NCBI RefSeq assembly: GCF_001704635.1
Contig: NZ_MAXF01000095.1
Span: 124,001 to 188,000 of the forward strand
DNA length: 64,000 nt
Reading direction: 5' to 3'
Source of the DNA: Streptomyces sparsogenes
GTDB lineage: Bacteria > Actinomycetota > Actinomycetes > Streptomycetales > Streptomycetaceae
In this document: positions 24,673 to 33,369 of the stretch, in pieces
Layout of the letters: every line of letters starts with the position of its first letter
How positions within the stretch are numbered: position 1 is the first letter of the stretch
The notes under the pieces: generated by a model
What the model was told of the DNA's origin: nothing
Database searches by the model: none
What the model saw: the letters and a program-made list of their open reading frames with translations, nothing else
Program-made: the position numbers and the translations under genes

Positions 24673-25584
24673 ATGGACTACCAGTCTTTGCTGGAGGAGG
24701 TCGCGGCCCACGTCGCACCACAGATCGGACAGGGTGAGCCGGCCCAGTACATCCCCGCGCTGGCCTCGGTGGACCCGCGCCGGTTCGGCATCGCCCTCGC
24801 CGACGTGGACGGCACGGTGACCGGCGTCGGCGACTGGGAGGTCCCGTTCTCCGTGCAGAGCATCTCCAAGGCGTTCAGCCTCGCGCTCGTCCTCGAACAG
24901 GACGGCGAGCGGATCTGGCGGCGGGTCGGCCGGGAGCCCTCGGGCAACCCGTTCAACTCCCTGGTGCAGCTGGAGTACGAGAACGGCATCCCCCGCAACC
25001 CGTTCATCAACGCCGGTGCCCTGGTCGTCACCGACCGCCTGCAGACCCTGACCGGCGATGCCAGCACCACCATGCTGGAGTTCCTGCGCGCCGAGAGCGG
25101 CAACCCCGATGTCGCCTTCGACCAGGTCGTCGCCGCCTCCGAGGCCGAGCACGGCGACCGCAACGCCGCCCTCGCGCACTTCATGGCGAGCTACGGCAAC
25201 CTCGACAACCCCGTCCCCACCGTCCTGGAGCACTACTTCTGGCAGTGCTCGATCGAGATGAGCTGCCGCGACCTGGCCCTGGCCGGCGGCTTCCTGGCCC
25301 GCCACGGGCTGCGCGCGGACGGCTCCCGGCTGCTGTCCCCGCGCCAGGCCAAGCGGATCAACGCCGTCATGCTCACCTGCGGTACGTACGACGCCGCGGG
25401 CGACTTCGCCTACCGCGTCGGCCTGCCCGGCAAGAGCGGCGTCGGCGGCGGCATCGTCGCGGTGATACCGGGCCGCTGCACGCTGTGCGTCTGGAGCCCG
25501 GGGCTCGACGCACGCGGCAACTCGGTCGCCGGGCTGGCGGCCCTGGACCACTTCACGACGCTGACCGGCTGGTCGGTGTTCTAG
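24673..25584 (+). CDS. glsA: Glutaminase A
   Basis: A 304-residue serine-dependent beta-lactamase-fold glutaminase, close to the usual ~308. The S-x-x-K catalytic motif is SISK at residues 63-66 (VPFSVQSISKAFSLAL). NPFINAGALV, EYENGIPRNPF and the late GKSGVGGGI motif are also conserved. It hydrolyses L-glutamine to glutamate and ammonia. An in-frame ATG at 24610 would add 21 residues, but MDYQSLLEEVA is the usual start of the family; AGGAG lies about 12 bases upstream. A single-gene unit divergent from the amidase. Confidence 0.93.
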   Translation: MDYQSLLEEVAAHVAPQIGQGEPAQYIPALASVDPRRFGIALADVDGTVTGVGDWEVPFSVQSISKAFSLALVLEQDGERIWRRVGREPSGNPFNSLVQLEYENGIPRNPFINAGALVVTDRLQTLTGDASTTMLEFLRAESGNPDVAFDQVVAASEAEHGDRNAALAHFMASYGNLDNPVPTVLEHYFWQCSIEMSCRDLALAGGFLARHGLRADGSRLLSPRQAKRINAVMLTCGTYDAAGDFAYRVGLPGKSGVGGGIVAVIPGRCTLCVWSPGLDARGNSVAGLAALDHFTTLTGWSVF

Positions 25585-25675
25585 CCGCGCCCCGCCTCCG
25601 GCGACTCACGGACCCGGGCCCCGGTGGCGCCCGGTCGGGGCGGGCGGGACCATGGAGGAGCAGGAGGTGTACGGC

Positions 25676-25900
25676 ATGCAGCACGAGATGCGCGCCGAGT
25701 ACGAGGAGGGCAGCTCGGGGCGGGTGGCGGGCGCGCCGGTCAAGATCTGGCACATGGTCCGCGGCAGCGGAACGACCGCGATGTGCGGGCGCGAGCTGGA
25801 CCCGGACGCGGAGACGCGGTCGGCGGAGATCTGGGCCACGGACGACTCGGTGCCCTTCTGCCATTCCTGTGGCGCGATGTATCTGCGCGAGGTGCCCTGA
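25676..25900 (+). CDS. Small conserved protein with a possible zinc site
   Basis: A 74-residue protein, MQHEMRAEYEEGSS onward, containing KIWHMVRGSGTTAMCGRELD and a closing FCHSCGAMYLREV. The H, C and C-x-x-C residues could bind zinc. The ATG at 25676 follows GGAGG by eight bases. It ends five bases before the AraC-type regulator, so they are probably co-transcribed. Similar small proteins occur across streptomycetes without a known role. Confidence 0.8.
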   Translation: MQHEMRAEYEEGSSGRVAGAPVKIWHMVRGSGTTAMCGRELDPDAETRSAEIWATDDSVPFCHSCGAMYLREVP

Positions 25901-25905
25901 ACGAG

Positions 25906-26700
25906 GTGCTGTACCAGGAGTGGGGATCGCGGCCGCTGGGCGGCCGGGCGGTGGTGTGGACCCGTACCGCCGGGGCCGGGCCGCAGCGGGTGCTGCCGGA
26001 CGGCTGCACCGATGTGATCTGGAGCGACGCGGGGAGCGACGGCGGCGCGGCCGGAGCGCTGTTCGTGGCCGGGCCCGACACCCGGGCCCATCTCGCGCAG
26101 GGCCCGCCGGGCACCCGCTGGATCGGGCTGCGGTTCGCCCCCGGCACCGGCCCGGCGGTGCTCGGTGTGCCCGCGTACGAACTGCGGGACCAGCGGGTGC
26201 CCCTGGCCGCGCTGTGGCCGGGCGCGGAGGTGCGGCGGCTCGCCGAGCGGCTGGCGGAGGAGGCCGCCCGGCGCCCTGACCCGGGCCGGGACGCCGGCCC
26301 GGGCGAGGGCGCTGTCCCGGGCCGGGGCGGTGGCGGGCGCTCGGGCGGCCCGGGCCGGGCGCTGGAGGCCGTCGCGCTGGAGCGGCTGCGCCGCGCGGAG
26401 CCGCCCGACCCGGCGGTCGGTGCGGTCCTCGCGGGGCTCACCCGTGGCCGGAGCGTGGCGGAGGTCGCCGCGGCGGTGGGCCTCGGGCAGCGGCAGCTGC
26501 ACCGGCGGTCGCTCGCCGCGTTCGGCTACGGCCCCAAGACGCTGGCCCGGGTCCTGCGGCTGAACCGCGCGCTGGACGCGGCGCGGGCGGGGACCGCCTT
26601 CGCCGAGGTCGCGGCCTTGGCCGGGTACGCCGACCAGGCCCACCTGGCGCGCGAGGTCAAGGCGCTGACCGGGGTGCCGCTGGGCCGGCTGCTGGCGTAG
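25906..26700 (+). CDS. AraC-family transcriptional regulator
   Basis: A 264-residue regulator. The N-terminal half (LYQEWGSRPLGGRAVVWTRT, RVLPDGCTDVIWSD, AGPDTRAHL, WIGLRFAPG) matches the DUF6597-type sensor seen before AraC domains, including the conserved 'P-D-G-x-x-D-[IV]'. A Gly/Pro/Arg-rich linker (about residues 125-150) leads to the HTH_18 domain (SVAEVAAAVGLGQRQLHRRSLAAFGYGPKTLARVLRLNRALD; AEVAALAGYADQAHLAREVKALTG). The start is a GTG five bases after the upstream stop and is uncertain by a few codons. The effector is unknown. Confidence 0.87.
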   Translation: MLYQEWGSRPLGGRAVVWTRTAGAGPQRVLPDGCTDVIWSDAGSDGGAAGALFVAGPDTRAHLAQGPPGTRWIGLRFAPGTGPAVLGVPAYELRDQRVPLAALWPGAEVRRLAERLAEEAARRPDPGRDAGPGEGAVPGRGGGGRSGGPGRALEAVALERLRRAEPPDPAVGAVLAGLTRGRSVAEVAAAVGLGQRQLHRRSLAAFGYGPKTLARVLRLNRALDAARAGTAFAEVAALAGYADQAHLAREVKALTGVPLGRLLA

Positions 26701-26759
26701 CGGCCGCGTTCAGCCCGTCGCCCCGTCAGCCCGGTCGGCCCGTCAGCCCGGTCAACCGG

Positions 26760-27158
26760 TCAGTCCGGCAGGGGCGCGAACAGGTCGACGCCGTTGCCGT
26801 CCGGGTCGAGGAGGGTGGCATAGCGGTGCCCCCAGAACGCGTCCCAGGGCTCCTTGTAGCCGCGCGCGCCGGACCGTACGAGTTCGGCGTACGTCTTGTC
26901 CACGTCCGCCGGGCTGTCGCACGCGAAGGCCAGCCCGATGCGCCCGGACCCGCCCGTCGCCGGTGTCCAGTCCGGATCGAAGGAGCGGACGGTCTCGATG
27001 GGGTCCCACATCAGGCGCAGCCCGCCCGGCAGGGTCGCTTCGACATGCGGCTGGGTGTCGGCGTCGGCGGGGATGTCCACACCGAGCCGGCGGTAGAAGG
27101 CGAGTGAGGCGGCCAGGTCGGTCACGACCAGGCCGATCGCGTCGAATCGTGCTGTCAT
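26760..27158 (-). CDS. VOC-family (glyoxalase/bleomycin-resistance-like) protein
   Basis: A 132-residue single VOC domain with two beta-alpha-beta-beta-beta units: FDAIGLVVTDLAASLAFYRRLGVDIP and GLAFACDSPADVDKTYAELVRSGARG, then the metal-site end ATLLDPDGNGVDLFAPLPD. The 'D-P-D-G-N' turn with a final acidic ligand region is typical. Such proteins act as metal-dependent enzymes or as antibiotic-sequestering proteins; nothing here decides which. It is a single gene between the convergent AraC gene and the KAS III gene. Confidence 0.88.
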   Translation of the reverse strand: MTARFDAIGLVVTDLAASLAFYRRLGVDIPADADTQPHVEATLPGGLRLMWDPIETVRSFDPDWTPATGGSGRIGLAFACDSPADVDKTYAELVRSGARGYKEPWDAFWGHRYATLLDPDGNGVDLFAPLPD

Positions 27159-27238
27159 GCGGGCAGCGTAGGCAGGCGGGGCCCCGAGGGTCTTGAACGA
27201 ATCGGACGCGACACGCCCTTCGTACGCGGGTGGGACCA

Positions 27239-27312
27239 GCGGGCTCAGGGGCAGGGGCTTCAGGGCAGGGCTTCGGGGGCTCAGGGGCAGGGGCTCGGGG
27301 GCTCAGGGGCAG
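27239..27312. repeat. G-rich tandem repeats of GGGGCTCAGGGGCAG
   Basis: About four imperfect copies of a 12-18 base G-rich unit lie between the KAS III gene stop and the VOC gene. Runs of four to five Gs recur every few bases, so the + strand could fold into G-quadruplexes at the end of the KAS III transcript. Confidence 0.65.
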
Positions 27313-28259
27313 CGGACGACCTGCCCCGCGTACGACAGGTTGCCGCCGAAGGCGAAGAGCAGCACCGGCTCGCCCGGAGCGATCTCCCCCCGCTCGACCA
27401 GCTTGGACAGCGCGAGGGGCACGCTGGCCGCCGAGGTGTTGCCGGATTCGACGACATCGCGCGCGATGACCGCGTTCGTCGCGCCGAGCTTGCGCGCGAC
27501 CGGCTCGATGATCCGCAGGTTCGCCTGGTGCAGCACCACCCCGGCCAGCTCCTCGGGCGCGATCCCGGCCCGCGCGCACACGTCGCGCGCGATGGGTGGC
27601 AGCTGGGTGGTGGCCCAGCGGTAGACGGTCTGGCCCTCCTGCGCGAAGCGGGGCGGGGTGCCCTCGATCCGCACCGCGTGGCCCATCTCGGGCACCGAGC
27701 CCCAGACCACCGGCCCGATGCCCGGGACGCGCTCCGCGTCCGGCTGCTCGTCGGCCACCACGACGGCGGCGCCCGCGCCGTCGCCGAGCAGGACGCAGGT
27801 GGAGCGGTCGGTCCAGTCGGCCGTGTCGGTGAACTTGTCGGCCCCGATGACCAGGGCGGCGGTGGCCGACCCGGCCCGGATGGTGTGGTCGGCGGTGGCC
27901 AGGGCGTGGGTGAAGCCGGCGCACACCACGTTGACGTCCATGGTGACGGGGGAGCCGAGGCCGAGCCGGGCGGCGACGCGGGCCGCCATGTTGGGGCTGC
28001 GGTCGATGGCCGTGGAGGTGGCGACGAGCACGAGGTCGATGTCGGCGGGGGTGAGGCCGCTGGCGGCGAGCGCCTTGCCGGCCGCCGCGGCGGCCATCTC
28101 GTCCACCGTCTCGTCGGCGCGGGCGATGCGCCGGGTGCGGATCCCGACCCGGGTGCGGATCCATTCGTCGCTGGTGTCGACGACGGCCGCCAGGTCGTCG
28201 TTGGTGAGCACCCTCGCGGGCTGGTAGTGACCGACGGCCGCTATGCGTGAACCCGTCAT
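27303..28259 (-). CDS. 3-oxoacyl-ACP synthase III-type ketosynthase (FabH-like)
   Basis: A 318-residue KAS III enzyme. The catalytic triad is visible: Cys113 (NVVCAGFTHAL), His244 (VVLHQANLRI) and Asn274 (ESGNTSAAS). The N-terminus (TGSRIAAVGHYQPARVLTNDDLA), DEWIRTRVGIRTRRIA and the closing FAFGGNLSYAGQVV are standard. It condenses an acyl-CoA starter with malonyl-ACP. It lies outside any fatty-acid or polyketide operon, so it may be an orphan FabH variant or part of a small secondary pathway. The ATG at 28259 is taken because MTGSRIAAVG begins the fold. Confidence 0.9.
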   Translation of the reverse strand: MTGSRIAAVGHYQPARVLTNDDLAAVVDTSDEWIRTRVGIRTRRIARADETVDEMAAAAAGKALAASGLTPADIDLVLVATSTAIDRSPNMAARVAARLGLGSPVTMDVNVVCAGFTHALATADHTIRAGSATAALVIGADKFTDTADWTDRSTCVLLGDGAGAAVVVADEQPDAERVPGIGPVVWGSVPEMGHAVRIEGTPPRFAQEGQTVYRWATTQLPPIARDVCARAGIAPEELAGVVLHQANLRIIEPVARKLGATNAVIARDVVESGNTSAASVPLALSKLVERGEIAPGEPVLLFAFGGNLSYAGQVVRCP

Positions 28260-28602
28260 GCTGTCTGCCCCTTCGCGCGGGTGTCCCCACGGCCGCTGCC
28301 CGGGTGTGCGGGCGAGGCGGGCGGCCGGTCGGGGGTACGTCACCCCCAGTCTTGTGGGGGCGCACGGGCGCCGGGCACGCCGGTAGATGCCAATCTTGCG
28401 CCCCGAGATCTGGAGCTTTCGACCTTTCCAGCCGCGCGGCCGGATCCCTAGAGGGTGTCCGGCCCCGACGGGGGTTGTTCACACAGTCGGGGTAAATACG
28501 CCAACGACACTTGCCCGCGCGTTCGTTGACTGGTGAGCGGATAGATGGGTATGTCATGTACTGACAGGGTCGCGCCTCCCTCAGCCCAAGGGGGCTTCTC
28601 TC
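28260..28602. other. Divergent 343-base spacer with inverted repeats and a promoter-like pair
   Basis: The spacer lies between the KAS III gene and the STAS gene. It contains GGCCGGA...TCCGGCC arms (28438-28464), CCCCGAC...GTCGGGG arms (28463-28469 and 28486-28492), and TTGACT (28526-28531) followed 18 bases on by TATGTC (28550-28555), a plausible promoter for the STAS gene. No coding frame is supported. Confidence 0.5.
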
Positions 28603-28995
28603 ATGTTTGACGATCGGCCCGCATTCGGTGTCCGGGTGCGCGTGCTCGGCGGTGTCACGGTGGCGGAGATCACGGGCGAGCTGGACATCCTGGCCGCGGC
28701 GAGGATCTCCGCCCGTCTCGACTCCCTCGCCCGCCCCGTGCGCCCGAACCTGGTTCTGGACCTGCGGATGGTGACCTTCCTGGACTGTTCCGGGGTGTCG
28801 TTGCTGTGCCGGTTGCGCAATCGCGTGCTGGAGCGGGGCGGGCGGCTGCGGCTGGTGATCGTCGACCCGCGGTTCCTCCGGCTGCTGCGGATGGTCCGGC
28901 TCGAGGACGCCTTCGAGGTCGTGGACGACCTGGCCCTGGCGGTCGCGCGGTCGGGAGAGGTGAGCGCCGGAGGGGGCAACGGCGCCCTCGCGTGA
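28603..28995 (+). CDS. STAS-domain anti-sigma factor antagonist
   Basis: A 130-residue STAS protein of the SpoIIAA/RsbV type. The strand VAEITGELDILAAARISARLD and the phosphorylation loop LDLRMVTFLDCSGVSLL (Ser63 in D-C-S-G) are intact. In its unphosphorylated form it would bind an RsbW-like anti-sigma protein and free a sigma factor. AGGGGG lies eight bases before the ATG. No partner kinase is adjacent; RsbW-like proteins occur elsewhere in the window. Confidence 0.9.
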   Translation: MFDDRPAFGVRVRVLGGVTVAEITGELDILAAARISARLDSLARPVRPNLVLDLRMVTFLDCSGVSLLCRLRNRVLERGGRLRLVIVDPRFLRLLRMVRLEDAFEVVDDLALAVARSGEVSAGGGNGALA

Positions 28996-29223
28996 AGCGC
29001 ATCCCTAACAGGTGTCAATAGGAAGAACAGAAATTCACTCGCACGAGCGCATTTACACCGGGAAAAATCGGGTCCCGACCTCCGTAACCGGCGGTCACCC
29101 CTCTACGCTCGCGGCACGTCACCCAGGACCCCGGTGGTATCCGTCCCGATGCCGACGCTGCCCGCTTCCGGGACCCTAACGATGGTGAAAGGGGGCAGTG
29201 TGCCGTTCCGAGGTGATTTCCCG

Positions 29224-29643
29224 ATGACGCAGCAAGGCGCTCCCCGCCGGGAGGCGCCCCCGCTTGCCGCCATCGCCCCCGAGGGCGTCCGCGCGGACCG
29301 GGGCACGGCGCCCCGCGCCTTCACGTACGGCGTCGGCGGGTACACCGTCGTGGAGCTCCATGGCGAGATCGACATCGTCGGGCGGGAGTCCATCGGGCTG
29401 GAGCTGGACCGGGTCACCTCCCCGCCGGCCCCCGCCGTCGTCATCGACCTGACCCCGACCCGTTTCTTCGACTGCTCCGGGCTCGAGCTGGTGTGCCGCG
29501 CCTACCGCCGGGTGCGGGACCGCGGCGGCCGGCTGTGGGTGGTCTGCGACAGCCCCCTGATCCTGCGCACGCTGCGGGTGGGCGGGCTCCTCGACGTACT
29601 GTGCCCGGTGCCGACGCTGGCCGACGCGCTGCGCGAGGACTGA
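29224..29643 (+). CDS. Second STAS-domain anti-sigma factor antagonist
   Basis: A 139-residue protein: a ~35-residue disordered N-terminus then a STAS domain (YTVVELHGEIDIVGRESIGLELD, IDLTPTRFFDCSGLELVCRAYRR). The D-C-S-G loop with Ser85 is intact, so phosphorylation control is possible. The start is uncertain: ATG 29224 has GAGG about 10 bases upstream, and GTG 29200 has GGGGG at 4 bases. It follows the first STAS gene by about 230 bases in the same direction, suggesting an old tandem duplication that has diverged. Confidence 0.87.
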   Translation: MTQQGAPRREAPPLAAIAPEGVRADRGTAPRAFTYGVGGYTVVELHGEIDIVGRESIGLELDRVTSPPAPAVVIDLTPTRFFDCSGLELVCRAYRRVRDRGGRLWVVCDSPLILRTLRVGGLLDVLCPVPTLADALRED

Positions 29644-29721
29644 CGCGACGCCCGGGGGCCGCGGCCGCCGCTTCCCGCTGGGTCGCCCGCCTCAGTTCCG
29701 GCCCGCCTCAGCTCCGCCGCG

Positions 29722-29934
29722 TCAGCCCCGCCGCCCCCGGCCCGGGTGCGCCCGGCGCCCGGGCCGCCAGCGGGCGAGGGTGCGGTGGTGGCGCAGGGGG
29801 CGCTGTCCGGGCGGAGTGTCGCCGTAACGGAGAGCGGAGACCCGATTGCCGTGCTGGGCGTTGAGCCGGTGGATCACCAGGACGCCCACGGCGATCAGCG
29901 CGGCGATCACGGCCACGGTGACGACGGTCTCCAT
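29722..29934 (-). CDS. Small single-pass membrane protein
   Basis: A 70-residue protein with an N-terminal transmembrane segment (VVTVAVIAALIAVGVLVIHRL) followed by a strongly basic tail (RPLRHHRTLARWRPGRRAHPGRGRRG). The ATG at 29934 has GGGAG at eight bases, supporting expression. Topology by the positive-inside rule puts the tail in the cytoplasm. No family is recognised. It is isolated between the second STAS gene and snpA. Confidence 0.6.
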   Translation of the reverse strand: METVVTVAVIAALIAVGVLVIHRLNAQHGNRVSALRYGDTPPGQRPLRHHRTLARWRPGRRAHPGRGRRG

Positions 29935-30138
29935 GGTGATCACTCCCACGGGGCCGGATCCCAGCCCGGGGGGAATCCGGCCGGTATGCGGCGAAATGCT
30001 CTCGTGGCCTTTACGGTACTCCCGGCGGACACCGGACCGCACCCGGCATGGAGCGGGGCGCCGGGTGCGGTACGGGTCGCTGGGCGAGGTGGGGCGAGGT
30101 GCTGGACGAGTCGGTGGTTGAGTCGGTGGGCGCGGGGC

Positions 30139-30801
30139 CTACCGGGCGTTCACCTCGAGCGTCTCGCCGAGGCCGGCGAGGCCGTTGGCCCACAGCTGGT
30201 TCACCCTGCTGATCTCGGCCGCGTTGGGCTGGGCGTTCTTGCAGGACGTCCCCGGCCCGCCGCCCGACATCAGCTCGCTGCACGGACCCGAGTAGTGGTC
30301 CGGCAGCCCGAGCACATGGCCCGTCTCGTGCGCGGTGACGCGGGTGGAGTCGTACTGCTTGTTCTGCGCGTAGTCCAGGAAGATGTAGCCGTTGCCGTGG
30401 CCGTCCGTGCTCGCGTACGAGCCGCTGGGGTCGTTGCCCTCGCGGTACTCGAAGTCCGCGTTGCTGCCCTCCCGCAGTTGCACGTTGCGCACCGAGGAGT
30501 TCCATATCTGGGTGGAGCGGGCTATCTGGGACTTGAAGGTCGGCGCCTTGCTCGTGCTGTAGGTGACGGTGACGGCCTGCGCGCCGGGCACCACGCCGCG
30601 CTTGGCCAGCACCGACTTGACCACTGCCTTCAGGAAGGCGTCGGTGTCGCCGCGGCTTTCGCCGCTGGAGACGTACGCGGACGTGGCGGTGTGGCCGACG
30701 GCGCCGCTGTCGGGCGCGGCGGCGGAGGCGGGGACGGCGGACAGGGTCGAGGCCAGGCCGAGGCCCAGCGTCGCCACGAGCGCCGACGTGGAGAATCTCA
30801 T
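30139..30801 (-). CDS. snpA: Snapalysin, secreted M7 metalloprotease
   Basis: A 220-residue secreted protease. The signal peptide is MRFSTSALVATLGLGLASTLSAVPASA, followed by a short pro-region. The zinc motif HETGHVLGLPDH at residues 158-169 gives ligands His158, His162 and Asp168 with catalytic Glu159, the unusual H-E-x-x-H-x-x-G-x-x-D of snapalysins. Two Cys (174, 187) can form the family disulfide. It hydrolyses milk-type proteins outside the cell. It is divergent from the LysR gene snpR, the classic snpA/snpR pair. Confidence 0.95.
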   Translation of the reverse strand: MRFSTSALVATLGLGLASTLSAVPASAAAPDSGAVGHTATSAYVSSGESRGDTDAFLKAVVKSVLAKRGVVPGAQAVTVTYSTSKAPTFKSQIARSTQIWNSSVRNVQLREGSNADFEYREGNDPSGSYASTDGHGNGYIFLDYAQNKQYDSTRVTAHETGHVLGLPDHYSGPCSELMSGGGPGTSCKNAQPNAAEISRVNQLWANGLAGLGETLEVNAR

Positions 30802-30920
30802 GTGGGGGGCTCCTCATCGTCCGTCAGGCCCCGGCCGCCGCCGGTGGGGTGGCGGACCGAGGCCGTGGAATGAACGCTTGGTGCCCCGAAGTCTTGGCGA
30901 GATCCGGCGCCACGCGGAGA

Positions 30921-30935
30921 TATCAACTGGCGATA
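30921..30935. promoter_or_regulatory. Inverted repeat in the snpA/snpR intergenic region (candidate SnpR site)
   Basis: TATCAACTGGCGATA has TATC/GATA arms and contains the A-T-C-N7-G-A-T dyad expected of LysR-type sites (T-N11-A rule). It lies about 120 bases upstream of snpA and 135 upstream of snpR, suiting activation of the protease gene. Confidence 0.5.
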
Positions 30936-31069
30936 GCACCATCACATAACCCCCGAACAACCGTGCCTTTCCGGCCGTCCCCCGCGACGCCAATTGGGCG
31001 CCCGGGATGTGTGGTTCGTGGGTGTTGCGTGTCTGGTGTGACCTCCTGACCCGCCGTTATGCTCACGCC

Positions 31070-32065
31070 GTGGAGCTCGAGGTCAGGCACCTTCGCGCAC
31101 TGTGCGCCATCGCCGACACCGGCAGCTTACGGAAGGCCGCACGCCAGCTGGGCATGAGCCAGCCCTCCTTGACCACCCAGCTCAGGCGCATCGAGAACGC
31201 CATCGGCGGCCGGCTGTTCTGGCGGGAGCTCACCGGCAGCCGACCGACCCCCCTGGGGCACTCCGTCCTGTGCCGGGCCCGCCCCATCGTGGCCGAAATG
31301 AACGCCCTTGTCACCGAGGCCAGACAGGAAGCCGGCCGGACCACGGGCACTCGGCTGCGCGTCGGCAGCACCGGCAGCCAGGCCATGGCCGGATGGCTGC
31401 GCAGACTCCGCGCCCGCTTCCCCGACGCGGACCCCACCATCCACATAGACGTCCGGGCCGACTCGCTGCTCCGGATGGTCTCCGACGGCCACCTGGACGT
31501 CGCCTTCCTCCACGAGCCCGAAGACGCCCCGCCGCGCGTCCCCGACGGCGTCCACAGACGGATCCTCGTCGCCCGCGAGCCCCAGTTCGTCGCCCTCCCC
31601 GCCACCCACCCCGCCGCCGCCCGCCCCGTCGTCCCCCTCACCGACCTCGCCGCCGACCAGTGGATGGTCGACCCCGCCCTCGACGGCCAGGAAGCCGCCC
31701 TCCGCCGCGCCTTCACCACGGCGGGCCACACCCCCCGGATCGTCTACGGCGACTACCCCACCGCCGCCGACCTCGTCGCCTCCGCCGAACTCGTCACCCC
31801 CTGCCGCCCCACCGCCGCCCCCCGCCCGGGCCTCGCCATCCGCCCCCTCCTCGACGACCCCCTCACCCTCCGCCTCTCCCTGGCCTCCCGGGCCGACCCA
31901 GCCACCACGGACGCCCTCTTCCGCGACCTCAGGGACTCCTACGTCGAGGCGGCCTGGTCGAGCACGGCATACCGCCAGTGGCTCCTCCACAACGACAGCC
32001 CGCTCCTGCCCACCCGCGACGCCGCGCCCTCCGCTCCGCCCCCGGTCCGTGAGGCCTCGGCGTGA
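31070..32065 (+). CDS. snpR: SnpR, LysR-family activator of snapalysin
   Basis: A 331-residue LysR-type regulator. The winged helix is VELEVRHLRALCAIADTGSLRKAARQLGMSQPSLTTQLRRIENAIGGRLFWRE (residues 1-53). The effector domain follows from about residue 90 (RLRVGSTGSQAMAGWLRRLRARFPD). The GTG at 31070 is the natural start of the fold. In streptomycetes a LysR protein divergent from snpA activates the protease gene. The coinducer is unknown. The C-terminal ~25 residues are Pro/Ala-rich. Confidence 0.93.
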   Translation: MELEVRHLRALCAIADTGSLRKAARQLGMSQPSLTTQLRRIENAIGGRLFWRELTGSRPTPLGHSVLCRARPIVAEMNALVTEARQEAGRTTGTRLRVGSTGSQAMAGWLRRLRARFPDADPTIHIDVRADSLLRMVSDGHLDVAFLHEPEDAPPRVPDGVHRRILVAREPQFVALPATHPAAARPVVPLTDLAADQWMVDPALDGQEAALRRAFTTAGHTPRIVYGDYPTAADLVASAELVTPCRPTAAPRPGLAIRPLLDDPLTLRLSLASRADPATTDALFRDLRDSYVEAAWSSTAYRQWLLHNDSPLLPTRDAAPSAPPPVREASA

Positions 32066-32096
32066 ACGCGCGGCCCGGGGCCGTTGTCCGGGTCGG

Positions 32097-32294
32097 CTAC
32101 TGGACGAGCCGGTCGAAGTCGCCCCGCTTGACGCCTCGTATGAAGGCGGCCCACCGCGCCGGAACGGTGGTGATGACGGCGGTCGGTTCGTCGCTCTCGC
32201 GCAGGAGTATGAGGTCTCCGCTCGACGCCGCGACCTCGACGCAGTCGGAACTGGGTTGCCCACTGCTGAAGCTTGATTTCCGCCACGAAGGCAT
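32097..32294 (-). CDS. DUF397 protein of the second whiJ-like module
   Basis: A 65-residue protein, MPSWRKSSFSSGQPSSDCVEVAAS onward, with the 'W-[RK]-K-S-S-[FY]-S' start, C-V-E-V core and the end FIRGVKRGDFDRL that define DUF397. The ATG at 32294 follows AGGGAA by eight bases and lies 14 bases after the XRE gene stop. It shares clear relatedness with the DUF397 gene at 1477-1677 but belongs to an independent locus. Confidence 0.93.
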   Translation of the reverse strand: MPSWRKSSFSSGQPSSDCVEVAASSGDLILLRESDEPTAVITTVPARWAAFIRGVKRGDFDRLVQ

Positions 32295-32308
32295 GAACGA
32301 GGTTCCCT

Positions 32309-33196
32309 TCACAGTACGTACAGCAAGTGCTGGATGAGCTGGAGCGAGTCTCTCTTCGTATAGCACTCGTGCTCGCCCCTCCTGGCAATCGGCGACAGCG
32401 CTACCGCGCTGAGATGCTCGAAGGCGGCGTTGTACTGGGCAAGATGCTCGCGGTCGCCGAGGAAGACGGACGAGACCGGATGCTCCACGTGGACCGTACT
32501 CAGCTCTGGGACCCGGCTGTCCAAGATGCTGAACGGGGCGCCGGGAGTAGCGGCCGAATCGAGGTCCGCCTTGAACGGCAACAACTGAATGCGCACGTGA
32601 GGGAGCTCGGCCGCCTTGACAAGATGCTCGATCTGGCGGCGCATCACGTCCGCAGGAACGAACTGCATGAGCAGAGCGGCCTCATGGATGACCGCATGGA
32701 ACCGCTGCGAGCCTTCGAGGAGTACTTGCTGCCGTCGCCGCCGGAACTCCACCGCGCTGTCGACTACGTCAGGACTGTTCGGCTGACTTCCCTCGAAGAG
32801 GCAACGCATGTAGTCGGTGGTCTGGAGCAGACCGGGCACGTACATCCACTGGAACGAGCGGTGTGCTGCGGCACCCGCCTCCAACTCCGCGAGGTCGAAG
32901 GCCCGGGCGTCATGGGTTGCCTTGTAGGCCGACCACCATCCCCGGCCTGTGGCACGGCCCATCTCGCACAGCCCATCAATCAAGGTATGGCTTGTGCAAC
33001 CGTATACGTCTGCGAGTGCGCGTAGTTTCTCCTCGGGGATGGCCGTCCGGCCCGTCTCGATGTGACTCATGTGTGCTCGCCCCAGCCCCACGTGGGCACC
33101 CGCTTCCGTCGCGGACAACCCACTCGCCTCGCGCAGCTTTCGTAGCTCTTCGCCCAGCCGTCGTTGCCGTTGGGTCGGGTTGGCCCGCAGCCCCAT
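32309..33196 (-). CDS. WhiJ-like XRE regulator of the second module
   Basis: A 295-residue protein with HTH (QRRLGEELRKLREASGLSATEAGAHVGLGRAHMSHIETGRT, residues 10-50) and DUF5753 (GWWSAYKATHDARAFDLAELEA, MYVPGLLQTTDYMR, EFRRRRQQVL, IQLLPFKAD). It forms an operon with the DUF397 gene downstream and is divergent from the RsbW-like gene at 33370. It is the same three-gene layout as at 1.5-3.2 kb. Regulators of this type control development or secondary metabolism. Confidence 0.93.
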   Translation of the reverse strand: MGLRANPTQRQRRLGEELRKLREASGLSATEAGAHVGLGRAHMSHIETGRTAIPEEKLRALADVYGCTSHTLIDGLCEMGRATGRGWWSAYKATHDARAFDLAELEAGAAAHRSFQWMYVPGLLQTTDYMRCLFEGSQPNSPDVVDSAVEFRRRRQQVLLEGSQRFHAVIHEAALLMQFVPADVMRRQIEHLVKAAELPHVRIQLLPFKADLDSAATPGAPFSILDSRVPELSTVHVEHPVSSVFLGDREHLAQYNAAFEHLSAVALSPIARRGEHECYTKRDSLQLIQHLLYVL

Positions 33197-33369
33197 CGCG
33201 CGACTCCCTTCGTGGATCAGGCGCAGTCTGCCCGCCTCTGGGGCGATGGGTCCACTCGGGAGGGTTAATTCCCGCGATTAAGTTGTGCTAGCTAAACCAT
33301 CAACTCTACCGTCGAAGACCAATCGCCCAACCGGCGCACGCCATCCGGCCGTTGGCCGAAGGAGGCATC

